Below the pieces are notes generated by a model, which was not told the origin of the DNA, did not search any database, and was given only the letters and a program-made list of their open reading frames with translations. A program made the position numbers and the translations under genes. From Buddleja alternifolia (Eukaryota > Streptophyta > Magnoliopsida > Lamiales > Scrophulariaceae), in the NCBI GenBank assembly GCA_019426215.1, contig CM033405.1, positions 6,487,001-6,551,000 on the forward strand: a stretch of DNA of 64,000 nucleotides, given 5' to 3'. Below are positions 12,705-22,130 of the stretch, one piece after another. The stretch's first letter is position 1, and every line of letters starts with the position of its first letter.

Positions 12705-13736
12705 ATGGATAATACACAGGTGACATTGGAGGAATTCAAGCATCTTCACAGGATTGACAGACAACTTTACATCGTCCTTGTGAAGGATCTTTGCCGTAAC
12801 CCTCCAGAATGTCTGCAAATTATGGGATTGTGGCTCTGGCTCCAACGTGGAGGTTTTTCCAATATCATAAGCAAGATCTTGGCCCTCTCTCTGTTTCTGA
12901 TCAATGAGCTTGCTGAAGAGGCTGTTGCTTGCTTGAAGTGCTTAAGCAATCAGTTTGACTTCTCATCTGAAGTGGCTGACATTTCATTGACTGGTACCCT
13001 CCTGAAAAGAGATATATCTCTGCAGTATTTCCTTGAAAATCGTCTTACTATTTTTCATGGAGTTCAAAGGCTGATATGTGACGTATACATCCCACTTCTA
13101 TCTGACATTATGGAGGAAGCATGTGATGGTGGTTTTAATGAAAACCAGATGACGGTTCCTGGCGCGGCACGAAGCCTGGTGCCTCTTGCTAACCCAACAC
13201 GAAACCCAGTGATGGTTCAGGGCCCGACACGAATCCTGAGGAGAATTCAGGGCCCGTCACAAATTCCTATGGCAATTTCGAGTCGTTCTGCTTCGCGGGC
13301 TCCACCATCTCGTGATGACTCCTTGGTGCACAGCTTCTCTAGCTTGAGCATCAGAGGAGACGCCTGCCCCCTTTCCAGAGCCAGGGAACGGTGTATCGAG
13401 GAATCACGGGCTAATAGGACCATCTTCGCCACATTCTCCAAGGGTTATCCTGTGAATGAGGCAGAAGTGAGGGAGTTTTTCAAGAGGATTTTTGGAAACT
13501 GCATTGAGTCGTTCCACATGCAAGAGGTGGAGGATGATGAACAAGCCCTTTATGCTAAAGTAGTCTTCTTTAGGTCGTCTTTCATCCAGATGATTCTCAA
13601 TGGAGAGACTAAGGCAAAGTTCACCATCAATGGAAAGCATGTCTGGATGAGACAGTTTGTGCTTAGGAGCAGAAGAGAAACTCTGCCTTGTGGGTGCCCG
13701 AGCGTAGGAACATCGACCTGCCCGCACAACCAGTAA
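12705..13736 (+). CDS. Plant protein with C-terminal RRM-like domain, tandem copy 1
   Basis: Single coding exon of 343 residues; I do not recognise a named family. Residues 1-140 form a conserved helical-looking domain (LLCR..ECLQIMGLWLWL type, then INELAEEAVACLKCL and DISLQYFLENR). Residues 145-235 are a variable Pro/Arg/Ser-rich linker with QGP/NP repeats. Residues 239-321 fit an RRM beta-alpha-beta-beta-alpha-beta pattern: TIFATFS as RNP2-like strand, EAEVREFFKRIF helix, ALYAKVVF as RNP1-like strand, and GKHVWMRQFV as last strand. The final residues hold CGC..TCPH (Cys329, Cys331, Cys339, His341), conserved in all three copies. RNA binding is inference from the fold. Translation from the ATG at 12705 is preferred because it aligns with the start of the other copies and lies just behind the leader-intron acceptor. 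Confidence 0.85.
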   Translation: MDNTQVTLEEFKHLHRIDRQLYIVLVKDLCRNPPECLQIMGLWLWLQRGGFSNIISKILALSLFLINELAEEAVACLKCLSNQFDFSSEVADISLTGTLLKRDISLQYFLENRLTIFHGVQRLICDVYIPLLSDIMEEACDGGFNENQMTVPGAARSLVPLANPTRNPVMVQGPTRILRRIQGPSQIPMAISSRSASRAPPSRDDSLVHSFSSLSIRGDACPLSRARERCIEESRANRTIFATFSKGYPVNEAEVREFFKRIFGNCIESFHMQEVEDDEQALYAKVVFFRSSFIQMILNGETKAKFTINGKHVWMRQFVLRSRRETLPCGCPSVGTSTCPHNQ

Positions 13737-14059
13737 CTGCGTCTGTGTGTATTGTCTGTTGTCATTATCTATTATTCGGAGTCTAGCGTCAAGTTCGTTC
13801 TTATCTTACCTTTTCTTGTCTTTTTTATTGTGTCTTTTAATGTTTTGGGTCTGAGTAGCACCAAAGTCTCTTGTTTTAAGTGATAGTTGTAACTAAAGTC
13901 TGATGGGCATTGTGTGAAAGCTGTTTGGTGTTGGTAATTTCCTTCCTTCTAATTAATGAAATGTTGTGTTAGTGTAATCCTGTTTTCAATTTAAATCTAG
14001 TATCTGGTAGAAACGATGTGCAAGAGTTGTGAAAATGAATAATCAGGTATACTCCATAC

Positions 14060-14620
14060 TTGATGAGAATTGAGCTTTTTGAGCATGGCACATTCTTGGT
14101 TCATTTTCAGAAAATGATCGGAGGAACTTACCATTACCTTTTACTTTTGAATCTATTTAGTAACTTACAATTAAATAATCCTATAAAGTACATAAGATTC
14201 ACTGTATTTATTCTAACTTCGGTGCAAATGGCCCTAAAAATTCCTTAGGCAGGTAAATATGGTTGCCGCATGGGAAGTTAGAATGTCAATTCCCGCTGCG
14301 TTGGGAAAGATTTGAGTCTGCTAGCCCATAGAGATGTCCCGACTTTTACTAGGTCTAAACTTTTCTCATTTCTTGTTGGTTTTGGTGATATCTTTTTTGA
14401 GTTTTTCTTAATTTTTTCAATGTCTTGACCAGCTTCAGATACGTGCTGGTTGCTACGAGAATTGACCAAATTTCGTGGATGCCAATGGCTGCTAGGGCAT
14501 AGGAATTTCAGTTTGTTGACCAAAGGTATAGAAGAAGGATGCGGATGTTGAATCATGATCATAGATTGTCAACTGATTTCCTCCTTATTAAGGTATTCTA
14601 AGGTCATAATAATGCTCGGC
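14060..14620 (+). repeat. Conserved non-coding block, copy 2
   Basis: Second copy of the block at 9240-9780, with anchor words at 14243 (CCTTAGGCAGGT) and about 14496 (GCATAGGAATTTCAG). It starts about 320 bases after the stop codon of gene copy 1, beyond the shared 3' flank. Confidence 0.7.
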
Positions 14621-14799
14621 TCCATGAATCAGTCGGATCATTTAAACATCTCAACATTTTGGTTCATTCTCGTCGTACTCGCTTACATGTCCTCATGATT
14701 GTCTGATTTGTATTTTTCTGGAAGATATTGAACTGAACTAGCTAATGCATTTTCAGCAGACACGGTATGGGTGCCTTGCGAATTTCTATATTTAACATG

Positions 14800-16960
14800 T
14801 CTGGACTTAGACGTAAGAGTTAAACGGAGCTAATGTCTCATGATCTTAAGGTGGCACTTTGTGCACGTAAAAAGTGTGGATGTCGACGTAAAAGCACGGA
14901 ATACGACGGATTAACCGCAACATATAGACATTTGTGTACTGAGTTGAACTTTTTAAGTCATTTTTTGTGTATAAACAATGGACGTGAAATAAATAACGCT
15001 CATGAGATGTGTACAAAAATTCATATAAACTAAAGCCATAGACAAGGTATTGAAAATGGGTATAAGATGTAGAATTTGGGACTATAAATTTACGGGAGTT
15101 TTAAATGAGAATTTCGAGAATATCAAAATTTTAATTTCTATTTTGGAAAAACCATGGAAACTCTAGAAAAAGTTAGAAAATCTAAATGGACATTTGGATA
15201 TTCTTATTTAAAATAACATGCATCTTCTGCATTAAAACGTATCTGTATTGTATATATAGTGACATCTAGTAAATGTTACGTTTAAAATCTGTGTAAGAAA
15301 TACAAGAATAATGTAAATAAGTATGATTTTGTAGTGAAACTTGACTAAATTTCATTAAAGCTTACCTGAAACAAAGCAAATGCAATTTTGATAAAATTAA
15401 AGATTCGGAACTATATGGACTGTATAGACATTTCTGATCACTGCACGCTTCTATCTTTGACCTCCTCTTTCATATACTGAACAGATATTTTATTTACCAA
15501 ATAGATATTCATTTGTTACTTACACCTATAATGAATTCTTCTTCTTCATTTAGTATAAAGTACGTAATCGCAAATTAGGAAAGAAGCCCTCCTTATTGTT
15601 GCCAATTTTAAGTTAATAAGAACAACGTATATCTGTTATCACGTGGGACTATCAAAAGATTTGGGTGAGCAGCATTGAGATTATCTCAATAATTGCAAAA
15701 TATATATGTGTGCGAAATTTAGTGCTCTCATGTTCTTTTACGACGTCATAACATGGGGCTGTATTTCTTAAAATGAAAATAACTTCTTTTCACCTTCTAA
15801 GTTAGACTAATTGTAAGTATGCATTGAAGAATCTTTATTCTAATTCTTTCACTCTTTATATCATAAATATAAAATATTTTATTTACTGTGATGTATCTAA
15901 TACTTAAAATACAAGCTATTTTAATCATAATCGAAGTTTCTCAGGTTCTAAGAAAATTTTGAATATATTATGAAATTTTGGTGAAAATCCCTTGAACTCA
16001 AACTGAAAATGGGATTCGTTTTATACTCTAGGAAACCCAAAATGTTGGTCAAAATTTCAGCCGAAATTTAGTACAATGGTCGTAGATGGTCATATGAGTG
16101 GGGACAATCTAAGTTTGTAAAACATGGGATTATATTGTCGTTAATACAGCACGACCTACCCTTTGAGTCATACTTTCTGCATGCATGACTGGTACTGAAT
16201 AGTGCAACGCATATAGTCATTTACGTGAGGCTCGAATTTTTCAAATTATTTATGAGCATAAACAGCTGGTACAAGGACAAATCAGCTCATGCTTATGATG
16301 TATACATGAAAGTTGTTTTGGAATTTAATGTCAAAGTCGTAGATACTCAGCTGAATTAGAACAATCTAGTATTTGTAAAAGAATAGGACTATTTTGTCGT
16401 TATATGTCGCGGCTACCTTTATAGTTGTACTTTTTGGGACTCGTGAATTTTATGGAATAAATGCAACACGTTATTGTCCTTTATTTGTTGACTTTAAACT
16501 TTTTAAATCATTCGTTGAGCATAAACGGCACAGAGTATAATGGCGAGTGACGTGATGTATATATATCGGTCCTTTTAGAACTTAATTTAAAAATCGTAGA
16601 TACTTGGCCGAGTGAGAACAGGATAACATTTGTGATTAACAGAAATACCGTATATTTTAAAAAATGGGACTATTTTGTTGTCTATATATCATGATGAACC
16701 TTTTGTGCAATACTTTCTGGACGCATGAATTGTACAGACTACCTGGCAAAACATATTTTCATTTTATGCGCCGATTTAAACTTTTTAAGTTATTTATTGA
16801 TCATAAGCAACAAAGACGATAATGGCGAATCGAATCATATCCATGACTTATATATAGAAGAGCGTCTAGATTTCAATTTCAAAGTCACAGATACGCAGCC
16901 GAGAGATAGCGGCGTAAATACTGGAAGCTTTTATTGACAAAGATCCTAGACAAACTAAAG
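14800..16960 (+). repeat. Tandem repeat array B, interrupted by an insertion
   Basis: Further units of the array A family. The ATTTTGTCG-type anchors occur at about 16132, 16391 and 16672 (spacing 259 and 281 bp), and a more decayed unit lies at 14870-15040. The unit between 15044 and 16078 is split by a 1.04-kb insertion described separately. Confidence 0.75.
15044..16078. mobile_element. AT-rich insertion in array B, Mutator-like MITE candidate
   Basis: A repeat unit is cut at GCCATAGAC and resumes at GTCGTAGAT (16079-16087), a 9-bp pair with three differences that fits a diverged 9-bp target duplication. The insert begins AAGGTATTGAAAATGG and ends in GAAATTTAGTACAATG. Its start resembles the element at 45199 (AAGGTATTAAAT), and both are rich in AAATTTC/GAAATTT words. 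No coding capacity. Confidence 0.5.
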
Positions 16961-18039
16961 TTTAGAAGGTATATAATAGAAATTTTCTCTAACATATTTA
17001 GCTACAACACAACTCATAACAAAACTGTGTTATAAAATACAAGTAAACAGAACTATTAGCTCAATGCCAGAATCATTCCTAAGCTTCAAGTTGTCATATG
17101 TAGAGTTTTACGACAACCCAATTAAATGAAAAATCTACCCCTAGTAGTTTATTGAGCTATAAATTTTATATTTTAACATCATGCTGATATATATAAGACT
17201 TTTTTCATCTAATTTGGTTGCTGGTATGCCTCTGGTACACTAGCTTTATGGTATATAATGTCTTGGGGACAGTTTGAGTATACTGTTAGGATGATATTCA
17301 TTCAAAGGTTTATATAACTAAATGACTAGAAAAGAAAGAAGAGAGCTCATATTAATTAAATTAATTTTTTTTTTATATGGTGCCTGTGGATTTTGTTGTA
17401 TTGAGTTTATCAATAGTCCTTCTTTTAGTTAAGTTTTACGTTGAGACTTGAGACATGGTAATTGAAAAGAAAAACAGCTTCCAAGAAATGAAACAATTTC
17501 AAGTTCTTGGTTATTTCCTGCATGTTATATGTGAAAAATCTAGTTGTAAGTCCCTTTTAAGGATGGTTTACCATTATGTGCAGCTTAATGGAAACTGGAG
17601 CATCTGATTAATGCCTTGGATTATCGGGAGTAGTTCACAGTAAGTGTAGTATGAAATGGTTTATTCTCTTCGGATTCCCAATGGACGTAAAGGAGGCCTG
17701 ATCTGAAGGTTGGTTGGAGAACTTTACAAACTTTTAACTCATTACACTTGCATGGGTTCTGTAGCCTCGAGAGAATATTGGCTTTCCGCTAGCTGGTTGA
17801 GTTCTTTGATTTCTTCGCCTTGTCTCATGTACTACGTGTGTAAGACTTTATGTGGGACTGCCTGAACTGAAACGTAAAATCACGAGGGTTTCCAGGGCTT
17901 ATCCAACTACTAAAGATGATTTTCTGTGAGGTGATTCCAACTCATCATAATTACTTCTTGTTCTTTTGTGTAACTACTAACAAGCACAAATTCATGACTT
18001 TATCTCACCTTTTATCCTGCATAGCACTACTTGAACGGC

Positions 18040-18509
18040 TATATAATCAGGCTTTGGGTTTTAGAGTTTCACTTGCAACAAGATTGTCCTAGAGAAGGGT
18101 TTCCTTGAGTAAGCCTTGTTGAGTCCTATTTTTCTTCACTCCATATTATGTTGCATTCTAGGTCTAGTCCTTTTAGAGTTCTATAGACATGCGATTATGT
18201 TCACTAGATGGTTGTCAGATTTAGTTGAGGAACATGGGGATTCATTTCCCTTAAACTAATTTCTTACGGCTGCCATTCTTGTGATAAGATCTTGGTATCA
18301 ACTGCATGCATGCTTTGCTTGGCTATCAGGAGTTTTGAGTTTATTTACCACTTGCTCTCTTCTTTACGCCATGTTTTGAGTTTATGATGCAGTTTTTTTT
18401 CTTCCATTAACTATTGGACTCGTCTTTCTTTGTTGCACTTTGCCAAAATTTGAGTGATCTTCTTTATTCTCCTTAATTTGTAATTATAATATATAAATTG
18501 TGTTATCAG
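18040..18509 (+). promoter_or_regulatory. TATA box and leader intron of RRM-like gene copy 2
   Basis: TATATAAT at 18040-18047, then a GTAAGC donor at 18109 and a TTATCAG acceptor ending at 18509, giving a 401-bp intron in the 5' leader. Sequence and spacing match copies 1 and 3. The ATG follows 31 bases after the acceptor. Confidence 0.75.
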
Positions 18510-18540
18510 GCTTTAGCACGTCAAATCTGTTCTTACTCTC

Positions 18541-19491
18541 ATGGATGCTACACAAGTTTCACTAGAAGAATTCAAGCTTTTTCATCGGATTGACAGAAAA
18601 CTTTATGTTGTCCTTGTAAAGTATCTTTCTCGGGACCCCTCCGAATGCTTGCAAATTATGGGCTTGTGGCTCTGGCTGGAACGTGGAGGAGGTTTTTGCA
18701 ACATCATAGGTACGATCTTGTCCCTTCCTCAGTATCTGATCAATGAACTTGCTGATGAGGCTGTTGTGTGCCTTAAGTGCATCAACAATCAGTTCCCATT
18801 TGAAGCAGCTAAGATTCCCCTGACTGGTAACCTCTTGAAGAAGGATATCTCTCTGCAGTTTTTCCTTAAAAACCGGCTAACTGTTTCCCATGAAGTTCAA
18901 AGGCTGGTTAGTGACATATACATCTTGGCGCTATCCGACATAATGGTGGTCGCCCGTCGTGGTGGTTTCAACCAAAGCCCGATACCTAGCCCGGTCACAT
19001 TGCTGAGCGCGAGACAAAGCCCCATAACAGTTGTGGGCCAATCTTCTCCGAGGGGCCCACCATTGTCTTCTGATGATTCTTTGGTGCAATACCTCTCTAG
19101 CTTGAGCATTGGAGGAGATGCTTCCCCGTGCCGGACCAGGGTCCGACAAAACGAGGCGTCACAGTCTAACAGGACCATGTTTGCTACATTCTCCAAGGGC
19201 TACCCCGTGACTGAGGCTGAAGTTTGGCAGTTACTCACTAGGATTTTCGGGGAGTGTATTGAGTCGCTCCACATGCAAGAGGTAATGCACGGCGAACAAG
19301 CTCTTTATGCTAGGGTTGTCTTCCTCAGGCCGTCTTTCATCCAGATCATTCTTGATGGAGAGTCTATGGCAAAATTCACCATCAATGGCAAACATGTCTG
19401 GATGAGAAAGTTTTTGCTTAGGGGTGCAAGAGCAACACTGCCCTGTGGATGCCCAAGCGTGGGACCATCGACCTGCCCCCACAACCAGTAA
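18541..19491 (+). CDS. Plant protein with C-terminal RRM-like domain, tandem copy 2
   Basis: Single coding exon, 316 residues, close to copies 1 and 3 at both ends. It keeps the N-terminal domain (ECLQIMGLWLWLERGGGF, INELADEAVVCLKCI), the DDSLVQYLSSLSIGGDA segment before the RRM-like domain, the RNP2-like TMFATFSKGYP, the RNP1-like ALYARVVF, GKHVWMRKF and the terminal CGC..TCPH cluster. The Pro/Ser linker is about 25 residues shorter than in copy 1. Compared with copy 1, the differences are concentrated in the linker, which suggests both folded parts are under selection. No break is seen; probably functional. Function unknown; RNA binding inferred from fold only. Confidence 0.85.
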   Translation: MDATQVSLEEFKLFHRIDRKLYVVLVKYLSRDPSECLQIMGLWLWLERGGGFCNIIGTILSLPQYLINELADEAVVCLKCINNQFPFEAAKIPLTGNLLKKDISLQFFLKNRLTVSHEVQRLVSDIYILALSDIMVVARRGGFNQSPIPSPVTLLSARQSPITVVGQSSPRGPPLSSDDSLVQYLSSLSIGGDASPCRTRVRQNEASQSNRTMFATFSKGYPVTEAEVWQLLTRIFGECIESLHMQEVMHGEQALYARVVFLRPSFIQIILDGESMAKFTINGKHVWMRKFLLRGARATLPCGCPSVGPSTCPHNQ

Positions 19492-19849
19492 TTGTGTCTT
19501 TATGTAATCTCTGGTGTCATCCTCTGTATCTAGTAGGAGTCTGGTATCAAGTTTCGTTGTTTTCTCACCTTCTCTTGTTTTTTTTCTGTGTCTTTTAATG
19601 TTTTGTGTGTAAGTGCACCAGAGTGTCTCGTTTTCAGTGTCAGTTGTAACTGAAGTGTGGTGATGGGCATTGCGTGAAAGCTGTTTGCTGTTGTTAATTT
19701 TTGTCTTTTTAATTAATGAAGTATTGTGTTTAGTGAATTCTCATTTTTAATTTGATTCTGATATCTGATACCAGCTACATGCAAAAGTTGTTAAATTGAA
19801 TAATCAACTGCCGCTGCGTACCTGATTTTGGAAATTAAATTGTTTAGGT

Positions 19850-20345
19850 ATTTTCGTTCTCGGGCATTTTCAGAATGTAATCGCTGGAATATACTATTAG
19901 CTTTTGCCTAGGTCTCTGTTGAGTAACTAAATATTACATAATCTGCGAAATCCAAGTGACGCAGTCTATCTCTTCTTTGACTTCCCCATAAAGCTCCTAA
20001 GGCTGGTAAATATGCTTGCCTCACAGGAAGTTAGAATGTCAATCTCTGCGTTTGGGGCGATGTTGGCAGCCACTGATATTGAGTTTGTTTCCTCATTCAA
20101 GTTCTCCAACTTGACATTTCTCAAATTTTCTCATGTTTGTTGGTCTTTCTGAAGTATTTTGATATTTTATTAATTGTTTTCCATATTTTGGCCAGCTTCA
20201 GTTATATGGTTGCAAGCAGAATCGGCCAACTTTTGGGAGTGCCAATGGCTACTAGGGCTTAGGAATTTCAGCTTGGTCACTATATAGAAGGATGGGATGT
20301 TGTATCACGATCATACATTGTGAGTCATCTTCCACCTTAAGGTAT
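19850..20345 (+). repeat. Conserved non-coding block, copy 3
   Basis: Third copy of the block at 9240-9780: CATTTTCAGAATGTAATCGC near 19866, TCCTAAGGCTGGT at 19996, and TAGGAATTTCAGCTTGG near 20260. It follows the 3' flank of gene copy 2. Confidence 0.7.
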
Positions 20346-21073
20346 GATTTACTTCAACAACTATTTGAGATCGTAATTCTACCTGGCTTCATTAATCAGC
20401 CCGAGTTAGTATCTTATCATTTTGGTTCACACTCATCTCACTATGTCTTAAATTTCTCATGATCATTTGATTTTGTCTTTTTCTGAAAAAAAATTGAACT
20501 TAGTTAGCTAATGCATATTCAGCCGACGAGGTGTTGGTGCATTGCAAATTCTATAAGTTAACATGTCTGGACTTTGATGTTAAGAGTTAAATGGATCTAA
20601 AGTGTGCTGAACTTAAAACCAATTTTTGTGACGCACAATTGTGCATATGATGATACTAAGCGCATGTGGATTTTGATGTAAACCAATGGAACAACTTTGT
20701 TGTTTATACAACACATTATAGTGAACCTTTGGAGTCATACCTGCGACACATAAATTGTAATAACTGCAGCATATTGCCCTTTACGTACTGAGTTAAACAT
20801 TTCATGTATTAAGTTGATATTGGAAGTCATTTATTGAGTATATCACACAGTATAGTGATGAATTTTATGGTGCCCATGACGAATGTATAGAAATCTATAT
20901 AGTCTAATGGCAAAGTCGTAGATACTTGGTCGAGTGGTAATATCATAATATTGTGAAAAATGGGACTATTTTGTTGTTTATACATCATGGTGAACCTTTT
21001 GGGTCTTGGACGCATGAGTTGTACACAATAATTGTAACACATTGTCATTTATGTGTCGACTTAACTTATTTAT

Positions 21074-21833
21074 GGGTTAATTCTGTTATGGCCTCTTCGA
21101 GTGGTTGGAGCTTGGAGTTCCAAGCTTACCGCTCCCCCGTTGAGAACAAATGTTTCCAGACATGAATTTTTTATTTTCTTTTTATTAATATATTATATAT
21201 AAGACCATAAATGTCATTTCAACTATTTCCAATTAAGAGAGTGAAGCTCTATTTTTCTACGATAATCATCTTTTTACAACTATTACTCCTAATGTACCAA
21301 ATATATCGCTAATAATAAATATAGAGATAAAAAGAAGAAGAATTGCTACTCACTTTCCGATCCCTCTCAATCAACCTCTCTCATTAACCAAATTATCAGC
21401 TTTGGATAGAGGGGAAATAGTTTTCCACTTCAGAATTTGATATAAAAAATAATTTTATGAGATGAATTTATGCTTAACTCTTAGCTTTAATTATTCAAAA
21501 GTTATTTGACATAAAAATAATCTTATTTTTTTTTTAGTTACATAAAAATAATCTTATTACATGAAATTAAATATGTTAATTCCTATGTCTATCAATATAT
21601 TTTACATAACTGAACAAATGTTAATAAAATTATTCGCCAAAATAATGGTTGATTAAAGGAGTTTTTTCTTTCTTTCTTTGGCTTTTCATTTATTGTTAAG
21701 GGCATATTTTGTACGAGTAAGATACTAGGGATTAACAATCTTAAATGGTCGGAGGGCATTAAGTGATGCAATAAAAGATGGAGTCTAACTCTCTTGAGTG
21801 GAAATAGTACAAGGGTCAAGCTGCATGCAACCC
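21074..21833. mobile_element. 760-bp Mutator-like MITE candidate inserted in array C
   Basis: A repeat unit stops at CTTATTTAT and resumes at TTTATTTAC followed by TGAGCATAAAC. Removing the insert and one 9-bp copy restores the unit exactly as in its neighbours. The insert starts GGGTTAATT and ends GCAACCC (5-bp inverted termini). The 9-bp duplication, with two differences, fits a Mutator-like insertion. No coding capacity. A GAGTGGTTGGAGC stretch near 21100 is faintly tRNA-like but no proper B box follows. Confidence 0.6.
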
Positions 21834-22093
21834 TTTATTTACTGAGCATAAACACAGACAATGTAATGGCAAATCAAATCATGGGTGATGTATATATGAA
21901 ATCCCTTATAAAATTTATTCCAAAATTCTATATGAGATTAGTCAAAGCAAGGCTTGGGGCTTGCGGTTTGGGACCAAACCGAGCCTCAGCCGGAGCCAAA
22001 GGTTAACACCTGAATCCAGATGCAAGTAGAGCGTGAGCAAATGCAAGATTTGTTTTATTTTCACTTGGGTTTGAATGAGTAAATATATTATCA

Positions 22094-22097
<4 letters not shown>

Positions 22098-22124
<27 letters not shown>

Positions 22125-22130
22125 CTATAG
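22098..22130. repeat. (TG)n(TA)n microsatellite
   Basis: A run of TG repeats passing directly into TA repeats, within array C. Confidence 0.85.

Noticed and set aside
21085..21165. tRNA-like start of a SINE inside the 760-bp insert
   Set aside because: GAGTGGTTGGAGC resembles an A-box area, but no B box follows at the right distance and there is no A-rich tail.
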